A DNA stretch of 64,000 nt from Sphingomonas sp. MA1305. Lineage in GTDB: Bacteria > Pseudomonadota > Alphaproteobacteria > Sphingomonadales > Sphingomonadaceae. Position numbers and translations under genes: made by a program. The DNA is taken from the NCBI RefSeq assembly GCF_016107325.1, contig NZ_RCVT01000005.1, forward strand, positions 124,001 to 188,000, given 5' to 3'. The notes beneath the pieces are model-generated. The model was not told the origin of the DNA. It made no database searches and was given only the letters and a program-made list of their open reading frames with translations. Positions 17,064-24,613 of this stretch are shown in pieces (the first letter of the stretch is position 1; the number at the start of each line of letters is the position of its first letter).

Positions 17064-17708
17064 TCAGGCGAACAGCCGGTCCTGCTCGGCGGCGGCGGGT
17101 GCGAGGGCGAGTTCGCGGCGGATGCGCGCGGCGAACCGGTCGGGCGCGAGCAGCTCGCGGATCGACGCCCAGCGGTTGCGGTCGCCGTGATGGTCGCGGC
17201 GTCCGCGCACCCGCCGGAAGCAGATTTCGTGATCCGCGCCGAGCGCGCCGAGCCCGAGGCTGACCCAGACGTCCTCGCCGTGCAGCGTGATCTCGCCCGA
17301 GACGGCGACGCCGCCCTTGTTCGAGCGGATCTCGTAATCGGCCTCGGCGAGCCCCAGCGCGTCGGCGAGCCGGCGCATGGCGCGCCGCCCGTCGGCATCG
17401 AACAGCGTCTTGGCCGCCTCGTCATAGGCGACGCCGCGCAGCGCCAGCGTGAGCAGTGCCGGATGGCGCCGCAGCTCGGCGACGGCATCGAGGCAGCGAC
17501 GCCGCAGCACGGCATCATCGGCGCGGTCGGCGCAGACCGCCGCGAAATGCCGCGCGAGCAGGGCCAGTGCCGCGTCGGTCTCGACATCGACGCCGGCGTT
17601 GCGGCAGTCGCGGACCGCGGCCTCGACCGCGTGGAGCGTCCCGGCGATGGTGGTCAGCGCGCTCGGATCGAGCGCCTGCTGGTGGCGGAAGGCGACGTCG
17701 TACGGCAT
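17064..17708 (-). CDS. Conserved hypothetical protein
   Basis: This 214-residue protein starts MPYDVAFRHQQALDPSALTTIAGTLHAV. Mostly helical first half, then a strand-rich part (DYEIRSNKGGVAVSGEITLHGEDVWVSLGLG) with a basic loop RRVRGRRDHHGDRNRWASIRELL. It is the first gene of the minus-strand run that leads into the Mom-like and PAPS-reductase-like genes. A hairpin and purine-rich leader lies 40-75 nt upstream. Function unknown. Confidence 0.6.
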   Translation of the reverse strand: MPYDVAFRHQQALDPSALTTIAGTLHAVEAAVRDCRNAGVDVETDAALALLARHFAAVCADRADDAVLRRRCLDAVAELRRHPALLTLALRGVAYDEAAKTLFDADGRRAMRRLADALGLAEADYEIRSNKGGVAVSGEITLHGEDVWVSLGLGALGADHEICFRRVRGRRDHHGDRNRWASIRELLAPDRFAARIRRELALAPAAAEQDRLFA

Positions 17709-17745
17709 GGGGCGGCTCCGGTCTCTCGAGCGCCTCGTGCGCTCG

Positions 17746-17784
17746 CCGTTCCCCTCCCCCTCCCCTTCCCGGCGCCCGGGCGCG
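17746..17784 (-). promoter_or_regulatory. Hairpin plus purine-rich leader upstream of the gene starting at 17708
   Basis: On the minus strand GCGCCCGGGCGC, a self-complementary stretch, is followed by CGGGAAGGGGAGGGGGAGGG. It is the clearest copy of the leader seen before several genes of this module. Confidence 0.45.
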
Positions 17785-17833
17785 GCTTGAAGCGCGCCCG
17801 CCGGAGCGGCCGGTCGGCGTGGTCGCGGCGCGT

Positions 17834-17862
17834 TTGACCGTCGCCGATGTTCACGGTACGTT
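17834..17862 (+). promoter_or_regulatory. Probable promoter for the gene at 17887
   Basis: TTGACC (17834-17839) and TACGTT (17857-17862) are separated by 17 nt and lie 25 nt before the start codon. The -10 box is weak. Confidence 0.4.
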
Positions 17863-17886
17863 TCGCGCGCTCACAGGAGGCGCGTC

Positions 17887-18366
17887 ATGGATCTGCTCGA
17901 CCGGTTCGACCTCGATCTCTCGCTCGACGAGGCGGCGCTCGCGCCCGACCAGTCGCCGGCGCGGCGCATGCTCGCCAATGCGTGCATCGGCATGGACACG
18001 CTCGATGCCTTCTACGCCGTCGCCGAGCTGCGTCAGGCCGCCGCCTGGGTTCACGACGGCGATCCCGCCGGCCGGCGTAAGCTGGTGGCGATCCTCGGCA
18101 ACGACGCCGTCGACGATTTCCAGCGCTGCCTCTATTACGCGCTCGCCGGGCGTGGGATCGTCGCCATGCTCGACGATCTCGCCTGGCTCGAAGCCTTGCT
18201 CGAGCGCCGCGCGAAGGTTGCCGGACGCCTGCATGCGCGCGGCGTCAGGGTGCGCCCGCTGGTGTCGCCCTATGTCGCCGCGGAGGCGGACGGTCCGGTT
18301 GGGGTCTTCGATCCCGACTTCGCGCAAGGGCCGTCGTGGTGGCTGGAGCGCGATCCGCTCGGCTAG
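17887..18366 (+). CDS. Hypothetical protein, lone plus-strand gene in the module
   Basis: This 159-residue acidic helical protein (MDLLDRFDLDLSLDEAALAPDQ) has a perfect AGGAGG ribosome site and a plausible promoter directly upstream. No motif recognised. It runs against its neighbours and its stop codon shares the CTAG tetranucleotide with the stop of the convergent thermonuclease gene. Function unknown. Confidence 0.65.
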   Translation: MDLLDRFDLDLSLDEAALAPDQSPARRMLANACIGMDTLDAFYAVAELRQAAAWVHDGDPAGRRKLVAILGNDAVDDFQRCLYYALAGRGIVAMLDDLAWLEALLERRAKVAGRLHARGVRVRPLVSPYVAAEADGPVGVFDPDFAQGPSWWLERDPLG

Positions 18367-18875
18367 CGCCGATCGCCCGCCTCGCAGGCGAGCCGCTCGC
18401 CCTGGCGCCAGCGCGCGGGCGCGATCCATCGGCCCGCATGGGCGCCGCGGCGGGCGCCGCGGGCCGCACCGTAGGCGAGCGCGTAGCGCCGCGCCAACGA
18501 CGGCATGTCCTGCAGATAGCGCGGTTCGGGGATGGCGAGCCCCGCCCCGATCAGCGCCTCGCCGAGGTCGACGCCGCCGACCGCGACGCGCGCGACCGGC
18601 CGGCCGTAGGTGCGTGCCGGCGTCAGCGTGACCGTCGCCTCGCCGCGGTCGAGCAGCCGCGCGGCATAATCCTGTGCCGCCTTGCCGCAGGGCCAGCAGC
18701 CGTCGTCGCGCGCGCAGAGCTGGCGGCGCTCGAACGCGTCGACGCCGAGCAGGCGGAGATCGATCGCGACGGTGTCGCCGTCGAGCGCGCGGCTGCGCGC
18801 GGTCAGCGGAACGTCGCTGCTCGCCACCGCGGCCGGTGCGGCGAGCGCGATCAGCATGAGGGTCGGACGGATCAC
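18363..18875 (-). CDS. Thermonuclease (SNase-like) family protein, secreted
   Basis: The 170-residue protein has a signal peptide (VIRPTLMLIALAAPAAVASS) and the staphylococcal-nuclease pattern: ARSRALDGDTVAIDLRLLGVDAFERRQ near the N-terminus, a Cys-containing insertion (CARDDGCWPCG) common in plasmid members, then YGRPVARVAVGGVDLGEALIGAGLA. These cut DNA or RNA with calcium in the periplasm or outside. The GTG start at 18875 overlaps the stop of the upstream gene (GTGA). Plasmid copies often sit near transfer genes; purpose unknown. Confidence 0.82.
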   Translation of the reverse strand: MIRPTLMLIALAAPAAVASSDVPLTARSRALDGDTVAIDLRLLGVDAFERRQLCARDDGCWPCGKAAQDYAARLLDRGEATVTLTPARTYGRPVARVAVGGVDLGEALIGAGLAIPEPRYLQDMPSLARRYALAYGAARGARRGAHAGRWIAPARWRQGERLACEAGDRR

Positions 18876-19090
18876 AGGCGCATCTCCAGATCGACGGTGT
18901 CGTCGAGCGGCGGCGCCGCCGCAACCCGGTAGGGCTGCAGCGGGTGGCCGGTCCGCACGACCCAGACACGCCGGCGCGTCGCGCCGCAGAGCCGATCCGC
19001 GACGCGGACTGCATTCTCGCGGCTGCACAGCAGCAGCCGCTTCGGCGAATAGGTCGCCGGGGATTCGAGCAGGATCGACACGGGGGGCAT
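18872..19090 (-). CDS. Small hypothetical protein coupled to the thermonuclease
   Basis: The protein is 72 residues (MPPVSILLESPATYSPKRLLLCSRENAVRVADRL...) and basic, with a central RRRVWVVRTGHPLQPYRVA strand. Its stop is shared with the GTG of the thermonuclease, which supports it as a real gene despite its size. The ribosome site is weak (AAGG). No function can be given. Confidence 0.5.
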   Translation of the reverse strand: MPPVSILLESPATYSPKRLLLCSRENAVRVADRLCGATRRRVWVVRTGHPLQPYRVAAAPPLDDTVDLEMRL

Positions 19091-19117
19091 CCTTGCGCTG
19101 AGAGGGAGCGGACGCGC

Positions 19118-19729
19118 TCAGGCGAAGACCGTGCCGTGGACGCGGGTCTCGTGGACGACGGTCCAGTCGAGCGTGGCGATGCCGCGGATGCGATAGCGGC
19201 CGCCGCCGCCCGGCGGACGCAGCGCCAGCCGGCGCCCGAGCCGCTCGACCACGAACTCGTCGCCGCTATAGCCATCGGTGAAGGTGACCGGACGGGCGAG
19301 CCGGATCCGCATGCCTTCCTCGAGCCGGCGTTTCGCGCGCTCGGCGCGGACGCGGCAGCGCTCGCGCCAGGCCAGCGCGTACGCATTGTCGGTCGGGCTG
19401 AGCAAGGCGAGGATCCGCGGCGGACACGCGGCCTCGTTCGGGCCGCAGGTCTCGTCCATGTCCTTGTAGCCGAAGACGAGGCCCTCGCGGTCGCGCGGGT
19501 TCCAGCGGACGAGACAGACGATCGCGACGATCTCGTGCCCGATGCCGTTCTCCATGCGCTGGGCGGCGGCGTAATAGACGCGGTTGCCGACACAGGCCGA
19601 GGCGACGACGTTGAAACCGCGGCTGCCGCCGTCGGGCTGCTCGCGCGCATAGGTGAATTGCGCGTCGAGATAGGCCTTGGCGGTGGCGTGCCCGCCCATC
19701 GAATCCCGGTGCATGTAGAGCCAGCCCAT
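19118..19729 (-). CDS. DUF6927 family protein
   Basis: The 203-residue protein matches the pattern I associate with DUF6927: MGWLYMHRDSMGGHATAKAYLDAQFTY at the start, VYYAAAQRME, then VAIVCLVRWNPRDREGLVFGYKDMDETCGPNEAACPPRIL. It is common on sphingomonad plasmids, with unknown function. The 37-nt gap to the upstream ardC fragment holds its ribosome site. Before the ardC gene was split, the two would have been one operon. Confidence 0.78.
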   Translation of the reverse strand: MGWLYMHRDSMGGHATAKAYLDAQFTYAREQPDGGSRGFNVVASACVGNRVYYAAAQRMENGIGHEIVAIVCLVRWNPRDREGLVFGYKDMDETCGPNEAACPPRILALLSPTDNAYALAWRERCRVRAERAKRRLEEGMRIRLARPVTFTDGYSGDEFVVERLGRRLALRPPGGGGRYRIRGIATLDWTVVHETRVHGTVFA

Positions 19730-19765
19730 GATCGGTTCCTCTCGTGATGCGGTGAAGGTCGGTGG

Positions 19766-20009
19766 TCAGGCAGCGAGCCGCCGGTCGGTGATCGCGCCGG
19801 CATCGTCGACGCCCGCGACCGTCTCCTCGGCGCCGAAGCCGCGCAGATAGGCGAGCGCCTGCTCGGCCTTGGCCGCGGCATGGATGATCGCCGTCTTGTC
19901 GGCGCGCAGGATTCGCAGCCAGTGGTCGACATAGCTCGCGTGGCTGTCGTGGAGTTCGTTGGGGAGGCCGAGCTCGGCGCAGATCAGCCCCGAGCCGATC
20001 TCGGCGCAA
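19766..20009 (-). pseudogene. ardC: 3' part of the split ardC gene
   Basis: From the junction near 20009 the frame reads EIGSGLICAELGLPNELHDSHASY, then HWLRILRADKTAIIHAAAKAEQAL, the usual C-terminal end of ArdC antirestriction proteins. It lacks the DNA-binding domain and HExxH zinc site. Those are found at 30102-30807 on the same strand, ending ...AYSFEELVA. Joining both halves gives one normal ArdC sequence. An ATG at 20056 lets this end be read as a 96-residue ORF, but its first 14 residues come from the inserted element. Confidence 0.9.
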
Positions 20010-20022
20010 TATCCTGACAGTC
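20010..20022 (+). repeat. Left terminal inverted repeat
   Basis: TATCCTGACAGTC directly follows the ardC 3' fragment; it matches the right end at 11 of 13 positions in inverted orientation. Confidence 0.75.
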
Positions 20023-20263
20023 CAGCCCAAAATGGCGGTTGGAAGGTGAAAACCATCGGTTGCCTCCAGCACTGCCCAAAAGCCCCATGGCCTCCCCCGA
20101 GGCGGGGGTGGGCGGCGAGAGCGACCGGAGAGGCCTGCTGAAGCGGCGGGCTGCACCCGCAGGGGCGAAATGAAATGGAGCAGCCCGGCGAAGCCGAGGC
20201 TTGCAGCGCGCCGCGGCGGGCCTAGCAGGGAGCGCCGACCACTCCCGCATCGAGGGAGAGGCC

Positions 20264-20294
20264 AAAAAATCGGAGCCGCCGCGCAAGCGGCGTC
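20264..20294 (-). terminator. Terminator of the mercury operon
   Basis: On the minus strand a GC-rich hairpin (GCCGC TTGC GCGGC core) is followed by ATTTTTT, about 90 nt after the reductase stop. The rest of 20057-20386 is the non-coding left end of the mobile element. Confidence 0.75.
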
Positions 20295-20386
20295 CGCTTA
20301 ATGGCGGGCGACAGCCCGCATCGACATGCATCGCGAAGCGGCCGATCGCGCGAGGGATCGGCCGCCATGGCAGTGGCGCTCGTGCG

Positions 20387-21736
20387 TTAAGTCAGCATGT
20401 AGCCGACGTCGGAGGCGCCGGTCGGATAGGCGAACATGGTGGAGCGAAGATCGGCCGCGGTGAGGCCGTGGCGGATTGCCAGACCGAAAACGTTGATTAC
20501 CTCGTCGGCGTTCGGCCCCACGAGATGCGCGCCGAGGATGAGGTCCGTGTCCTCGTCGATCAGCAGCTTATGGCCGTAGACCGGCTCGGCGAGGCGGCGG
20601 GCGGTGAACCAGTCTGGCGTCGAGGCTGCGTTGACCCGGAGCGCGACGCCGCCGCGGCGCGCCGCCTCCTCTGACAGTCCGACGGCGGCGATCGGCGGCA
20701 GAGTGAAGGCCACGCTCGGCACGCCGCGATAGTCCGGCTGGTGCGTCGGGCCATCCAGGAGGTTGGCGGCAACTACCTTGGCATCGTGGCTGGACACCGG
20801 CGTCAGCCGCGGCCCGACTCCGGCAGCGTCGCCGGCGGCATAGACCCGCGGGTTGGAAATGCTCCGCAGATGCGCGTCGAGCTGCAGGCGCCCGTCCTGC
20901 ACCGCCACCTCGCCGGCGGACAGGTCGAGCGCCTTGAGGTCAGGACCGCGCCCGGCGGCATGAACGACGAGATCGGCGGCGACGCTGAGATCAGGCTCGC
21001 CCTGGCGCTCGGCGTGGACCAGCAGACCGCTCCCGCTGCGCTCGACCCGGGTAACGGTGGCACCGGTCTCGACGCGGATGCCGAGCGCCTCGAACCGGGG
21101 CGTCAGCCAGCCCACCAGGTCGGGATCGAAGTGCGGCAGGAGCCGCTCGGCCCGCTGTAGGATGGTGACCTCTGCGCCCGCTCGGGCCGCCAGATGCGAG
21201 AACTCCGCAGCGACATAGCCGCCGCCGATCAGCACGATCCGGCGCGGCAGGGCCTGAAGCTCCAGGAACGCATCGCTTGTGCTCACCAGATCTTCGCCCG
21301 GAATGCCGAGCGGGACTGGACGCGCGCCGCTGGCGATCAGGATATGGCGGGCCCGCAATGTCCGGCCTTCCACCACGATCGTGTCTGGGCCGGCAAAGCG
21401 AGCAACACCGTGTAATGCGTCGACACCGAGCTCGGCGTAGCGGTGCGCCTGCTTGGCGGGGATCGGATCGGTGAAGGTCCGCTTGAACGCCATCAGGTCG
21501 GGCCAGTCGATCGCCAGCGTGCCGTCGACGCCATGTCTGGCCATGCGCCTTGCCGCGTCGATCGCTTCCTCGCCGCTGACCAGCATCCTCTTGGGATCGC
21601 AGCCACGCAGCGCACAGGTGCCGCCGAACGGACGGTGATCGATGACGGCGACGGACCATCCAGCGGCACGGACCCGGCCGACCGCGACCTGCGCTGCCGT
21701 GCCACTGCCGATGACGATCAGGTCGTAGGAAGCCAT
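20387..21736 (-). CDS. FAD-dependent pyridine nucleotide-disulfide oxidoreductase of the mercury cassette
   Basis: The 449-residue protein has an FAD dinucleotide fold (DLIVIGSGTAAQVAVGRV), a redox disulfide GGTCALRGCDPKRML, an NAD(P) fold (RIVLIGGGYVAAEFSHLA) and the second FAD motif (NPRVYAAGDAAG). It sits where merA is expected, last in the merT-merB operon. It lacks the NmerA domain and the C-terminal vicinal cysteines of true mercuric reductase, and the usual HPT..E is replaced by AYPTGASDV. ATG 21736 is chosen because it overlaps merB by 19 nt. It is MerA-like by context only; substrate uncertain. Confidence 0.8.
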   Translation of the reverse strand: MASYDLIVIGSGTAAQVAVGRVRAAGWSVAVIDHRPFGGTCALRGCDPKRMLVSGEEAIDAARRMARHGVDGTLAIDWPDLMAFKRTFTDPIPAKQAHRYAELGVDALHGVARFAGPDTIVVEGRTLRARHILIASGARPVPLGIPGEDLVSTSDAFLELQALPRRIVLIGGGYVAAEFSHLAARAGAEVTILQRAERLLPHFDPDLVGWLTPRFEALGIRVETGATVTRVERSGSGLLVHAERQGEPDLSVAADLVVHAAGRGPDLKALDLSAGEVAVQDGRLQLDAHLRSISNPRVYAAGDAAGVGPRLTPVSSHDAKVVAANLLDGPTHQPDYRGVPSVAFTLPPIAAVGLSEEAARRGGVALRVNAASTPDWFTARRLAEPVYGHKLLIDEDTDLILGAHLVGPNADEVINVFGLAIRHGLTAADLRSTMFAYPTGASDVGYMLT

Positions 21737-22497
21737 GGTCGCATCTCCATCCGCATCGGCGCAAAAATCGCGCGCCCAACCTCGAGCGCTTCGGCCAGGC
21801 ACAGACGAATGCCGTCATCGGCTCCGACCGGACCGCTCGCGCACCAGGCCGCCAGATGATCGTCATCGCAGAAGAAGGCCTGCAAGGTGCAGAGCGACGA
21901 TGCCGCGCAGCCACTGGCATAGCGACGGCCGGACCAGACGACGATCGCGCCCGGCTCAACCTCTTCCAGCTCGCGGCCGCGGCTGGGGGTATGGATGGCG
22001 AGCGTGCGCCGGCACTGGCGGCAGGCCGAGCGGATCATGCAGTCCCGCTCCAGCATGGCGCCGATCCCCAACGCGTCGATGGCGCACATGGCGCTCATGG
22101 TCACTCCGCTGACTTCGACTTGATGTTCGCTGGGGCCGTCGGTGAACGGATAGGCGCCGGTCACCCGGCCCGCGCCGTCGAGGACCACGAGATCGCGCCC
22201 GGCGAGCCGCTGCAGGGCCGAGCCGACCTCGCCGGAGGGGAGTTCCGATGCGGCGGCGATCTGTGCCGGCACCGGCGAGCGACCATCGGCAGCATAGGCT
22301 TGAAGCACGGCGCGCCGGACCCGCTCCTCGACGCCGTCCATCCCGCGCCACTTCGAACCGATGAACGCCGCGAACAGTGCCGTCAGGGCTGCGCGGGCGC
22401 TGGGTGTTGTGACTGCGCTCCAGTCCGGGACAACGGCACCGCCGGGAAATGTAACCGTCGATCCAAAGGCGGCTTCAGCGGATGATGCGCGCGCCAT
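21718..22497 (-). CDS. merB: Organomercurial lyase MerB
   Basis: The 259-residue protein carries the MerB pattern: a winged-helix N-terminal part, TGAYPFTDGPSEHQVEV, then SAMCAIDALGIGAML with the likely catalytic C138 and D141, and CAASSLCTLQAFFCDDDHLAAW with the likely second cysteine C203. MerB breaks carbon-mercury bonds and hands Hg(II) to a reductase. A perfect GAGGAGG lies 6 nt before ATG 22497. Its end overlaps the reductase start. The extra cysteines (RSACRQCRR near 160) are a little unusual. Confidence 0.9.
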   Translation of the reverse strand: MARASSAEAAFGSTVTFPGGAVVPDWSAVTTPSARAALTALFAAFIGSKWRGMDGVEERVRRAVLQAYAADGRSPVPAQIAAASELPSGEVGSALQRLAGRDLVVLDGAGRVTGAYPFTDGPSEHQVEVSGVTMSAMCAIDALGIGAMLERDCMIRSACRQCRRTLAIHTPSRGRELEEVEPGAIVVWSGRRYASGCAASSLCTLQAFFCDDDHLAAWCASGPVGADDGIRLCLAEALEVGRAIFAPMRMEMRPWLPTT

Positions 22498-22509
22498 CGC
22501 CCGCCCTCC

Positions 22510-22734
22510 TCAGCCGCAGCACGCCTTGCCGCCGCTCTCCTGGATCGGCGGACAGGGCACGTCGCCGTAGGAGCAATAGACGCAGCAATCGCCCGGCTTG
22601 GGCTTGAGGACCGCGCCGCAACCCCGGCAGTCGTAGAAATACTGGCAGGCATTGGTCGGCATGGTCTCCGTCGCCCGATGACCGCAGTGGGGACAGGTCA
22701 GCGTCGAGCGCAGCTCGGGGGTGGCATCAGACAT
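22510..22734 (-). CDS. GDCCVxC domain mercury-associated protein
   Basis: The 74-residue protein has six to ten cysteines in paired motifs: CPHCGH, CRGCG, then the name-giving GDCCVYCSYGDVPCPP and a final KACCG. Proteins of this family lie in mer operons next to merT and are thought to bind or pass on mercury. Its ATG lies inside the end of the merT-like gene (8-nt overlap), so the two are coupled; merB begins 12 nt after its stop. Confidence 0.88.
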   Translation of the reverse strand: MSDATPELRSTLTCPHCGHRATETMPTNACQYFYDCRGCGAVLKPKPGDCCVYCSYGDVPCPPIQESGGKACCG

Positions 22735-23086
22735 AGCGATAGCCTGCCCAGAGCAGGGCCGCACCGAGCAGCAATCCGATGAGCGTGAGAACACGCATCC
22801 AGCGCGGCGTGCATATGCCGCCCGGCCCACAGCGCGCCGCCGTAACTTGCTGGCGCAACAGCAGCGCCGCGCCGGCAAGCAGGCACAATGCGCCAATGAG
22901 GAGAAGCGGCGTGCGATACGGCGCGGCGACAATGGCCACGCCGCCGAGCCAAGCTGCGCCGATCCCGGCGGATGCGAAGAGGATCGGCAGCGCACAGCAG
23001 GCGGCGACGCCGAACGCCGCAGCGATCCCCGCCAGCGTGAGCGTGGCGGTGCCGATCCCCTTAGGCGGGCTTGGCGTCTGGGTCAC
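22727..23086 (-). CDS. merT: MerT-like mercuric ion transporter
   Basis: This 119-residue membrane protein has three hydrophobic spans. The first holds the vicinal pair VAACCALPIL and the loop before the last span holds CGPGGICTP, the two mercury-passing sites of MerT. The start is GTG 23086 (VTQTPSPPKG), since AAGGAG lies 6 nt upstream; the longer ATG at 23125 lies inside the promoter. Length fits MerT (about 116). There is no merP in the operon, so the periplasmic Hg-binding step must be done otherwise. Confidence 0.85.
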   Translation of the reverse strand: MTQTPSPPKGIGTATLTLAGIAAAFGVAACCALPILFASAGIGAAWLGGVAIVAAPYRTPLLLIGALCLLAGAALLLRQQVTAARCGPGGICTPRWMRVLTLIGLLLGAALLWAGYRYV

Positions 23087-23115
23087 GGGCGACTCCTTGT
23101 GGCGGGCATTGAGCT

Positions 23116-23146
23116 GTCCTAACATCTGTAGCGACTACAGACTCAA
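23116..23146 (-). promoter_or_regulatory. MerR-controlled mer promoter and operator
   Basis: On the minus strand TTGAGT (23141-23146) and TAGGAC (23116-23121) are 19 nt apart, the overlong spacer typical of MerR-activated promoters. The spacer contains the dyad CTGTAGTCGCTACAG (23126-23140). It lies between divergent merR and merT. Confidence 0.85.
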
Positions 23147-23160
23147 GAGGTATTTTGGGG

Positions 23161-23577
23161 ATGGCCGCAACCGGCGCGATCCAGATCGGCGAACTCTCAC
23201 GCCGCACCGGATGCAACATCGAGACGATCCGCTATTACGAGCGGATCGGGCTGCTGCCCGCTCCGCCGCGGCGGGGCCGCTACCGCAGCTATGGCCGGGA
23301 GGACGTGGCTCGCCTGGGCTTCGTGCGCCGCGCGAGGGAGCTGGGCTTTACCCTGGACGAGGTACGCGCCTTGCTCGGACTCGCGGTTGGCGGTCAGGCC
23401 TCCTGCGCCGAGGTGCGCGAGCTCGCGGCGTCGCACCTGAAGGACGTACGCGCGCGGATCGCGGACCTCAAGCGGATGGAACGGGTTCTGGCCGACTCGG
23501 TGCGCGCCTGCGATGCCGGTCGGGATCCGGGCTGTCCGCTGCTCGACACACTTGGCGCCGAAGTGCGGGTCGCGTGA
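23161..23577 (+). CDS. merR: Mercury-responsive regulator MerR
   Basis: The 138-residue protein has a winged-helix N-terminus (IQIGELSRRTGCNIETIRYYERIGLLP), a long dimer helix and the three mercury-binding cysteines of MerR: C82 (ASCAEV), C117 (RACDAG) and C125 (DPGCPLLDTL). It represses the divergent operon without Hg(II) and activates it by untwisting the 19-nt spacer promoter when Hg(II) binds. ATG 23161 is chosen over an earlier TTG because AAGAGG lies 10 nt before it. Confidence 0.95.
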   Translation: MAATGAIQIGELSRRTGCNIETIRYYERIGLLPAPPRRGRYRSYGREDVARLGFVRRARELGFTLDEVRALLGLAVGGQASCAEVRELAASHLKDVRARIADLKRMERVLADSVRACDAGRDPGCPLLDTLGAEVRVA

Positions 23578-23580
23578 GCA

Positions 23581-24444
23581 TTACGGCTGTCGGGCGTGCA
23601 TCCAGTCGGCTGCCGCCTGCGCCTTGCTCGCCGCGGTGAAGATCGCCCGAGGCTCGTCCTTGAGCAGTTGCAGCCAGGAGGCGATGTAGGCCGCATGATC
23701 GGGTCGCGGTTCGTGCGCGATCCCAAGATCGGCGAGCAGGAACGATGCGGTCAGTTCGGCGGTCGCTTCCTCCATGGCGAGCGCGTGCCTGGTCCACTTG
23801 GCGCTGAAATCCCGGTCAAGCCGATGGGCTGCGCCACTGGCATGAGCCGCTTCGTGAATGTGGGTGGCGTAGAAGCCGTGGGCATCGTGGAAGGCGCTGA
23901 AATCCGGCATGTGAATGCGGTCTTCGGCGATATGATAATAGGCGCTGGCCGAGCCGTAGACAGTATCGATGCCGAGCGCGGCGATGAAGGCTTCGGCGGC
24001 GGCGAGGCGTTCGCTCTCAGGCAGGTCCGGCGCCGGTTCGGGCGCGTAGCCATCGACCTGATCGGCGTTGAACAGGCTGAACGCCTTGGCGAAAAGCCGT
24101 CGATGGTCGTCATCGCCGCCGGCGTCGTCACCCTTCGCGCGAAACTCCTTCCAGAGGACGCCGAGGCTGGCGTGCTCGCCCTTGCGGACCTGCGCGCCGA
24201 GCGCCTGCCACTGGCGATAGGTGCCCCAGACCCCGCTCGCGTAGCCGCTGCCATAGGCGGCCGCCCAGAGCGAGATCGTATTTATGCCGCGATAGGGCTT
24301 GCCGCTGGCGACGTTGGTCGGGCGGGTGACGTCGGCGCCAAAATGATGCCACGGCATGCGCCAGGTGCCGGTGCCGGCTTCGATGGCGTCGACGATCGCT
24401 TGCGTGACGCGAGCGTAGACGTCTGAGCGTGGTGAGGCTGACAT
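23581..24444 (-). CDS. ardC: ArdC-like antirestriction protein (intact copy inside the mobile element)
   Basis: The 287-residue protein has the N-terminal single-strand DNA-binding ArdC domain (MPWHH ... NVASGKPYRGINTISLWAAAYGSGY ... QVRKGEHASLGVLWKEF) and a C-terminal zincin metallopeptidase part with H197-E198-A-A-H201 followed by EEATAELTASFLLADLGI. ArdC proteins protect incoming plasmid DNA from restriction. ATG 24444 is preceded by CGGAGAA. It converges on merR (3-nt gap). It differs clearly from the ardC that the element disrupted, so it is cargo and not a duplicate. Confidence 0.88.
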   Translation of the reverse strand: MSASPRSDVYARVTQAIVDAIEAGTGTWRMPWHHFGADVTRPTNVASGKPYRGINTISLWAAAYGSGYASGVWGTYRQWQALGAQVRKGEHASLGVLWKEFRAKGDDAGGDDDHRRLFAKAFSLFNADQVDGYAPEPAPDLPESERLAAAEAFIAALGIDTVYGSASAYYHIAEDRIHMPDFSAFHDAHGFYATHIHEAAHASGAAHRLDRDFSAKWTRHALAMEEATAELTASFLLADLGIAHEPRPDHAAYIASWLQLLKDEPRAIFTAASKAQAAADWMHARQP

Positions 24445-24613
24445 GATATGTTCTCCGTTCTCGCGCCGGGGACCATCCCCGGCGGCGGAGGCCCGTTCGC
24501 GCCGGGCACAGGGGGGCTCGCGCACCCGTCAGGGCCGCAGCGAAGCGAAGGACGGCGAAGCCGTTGCGCGGGCGCGCCGACCGGCGCAGGACTCCGCCAA
24601 CAGCCGGGGTGGT

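Noticed and set aside
19766..20056. The 96-residue frame taken as a small intact gene
   Set aside because: Its first residues come from the inserted element and the rest is the tail of the split ardC.
20387..21736. Calling the flavoprotein merA
   Set aside because: NmerA domain, C-terminal vicinal cysteines and the HPT..E dyad are absent; only context supports the name.
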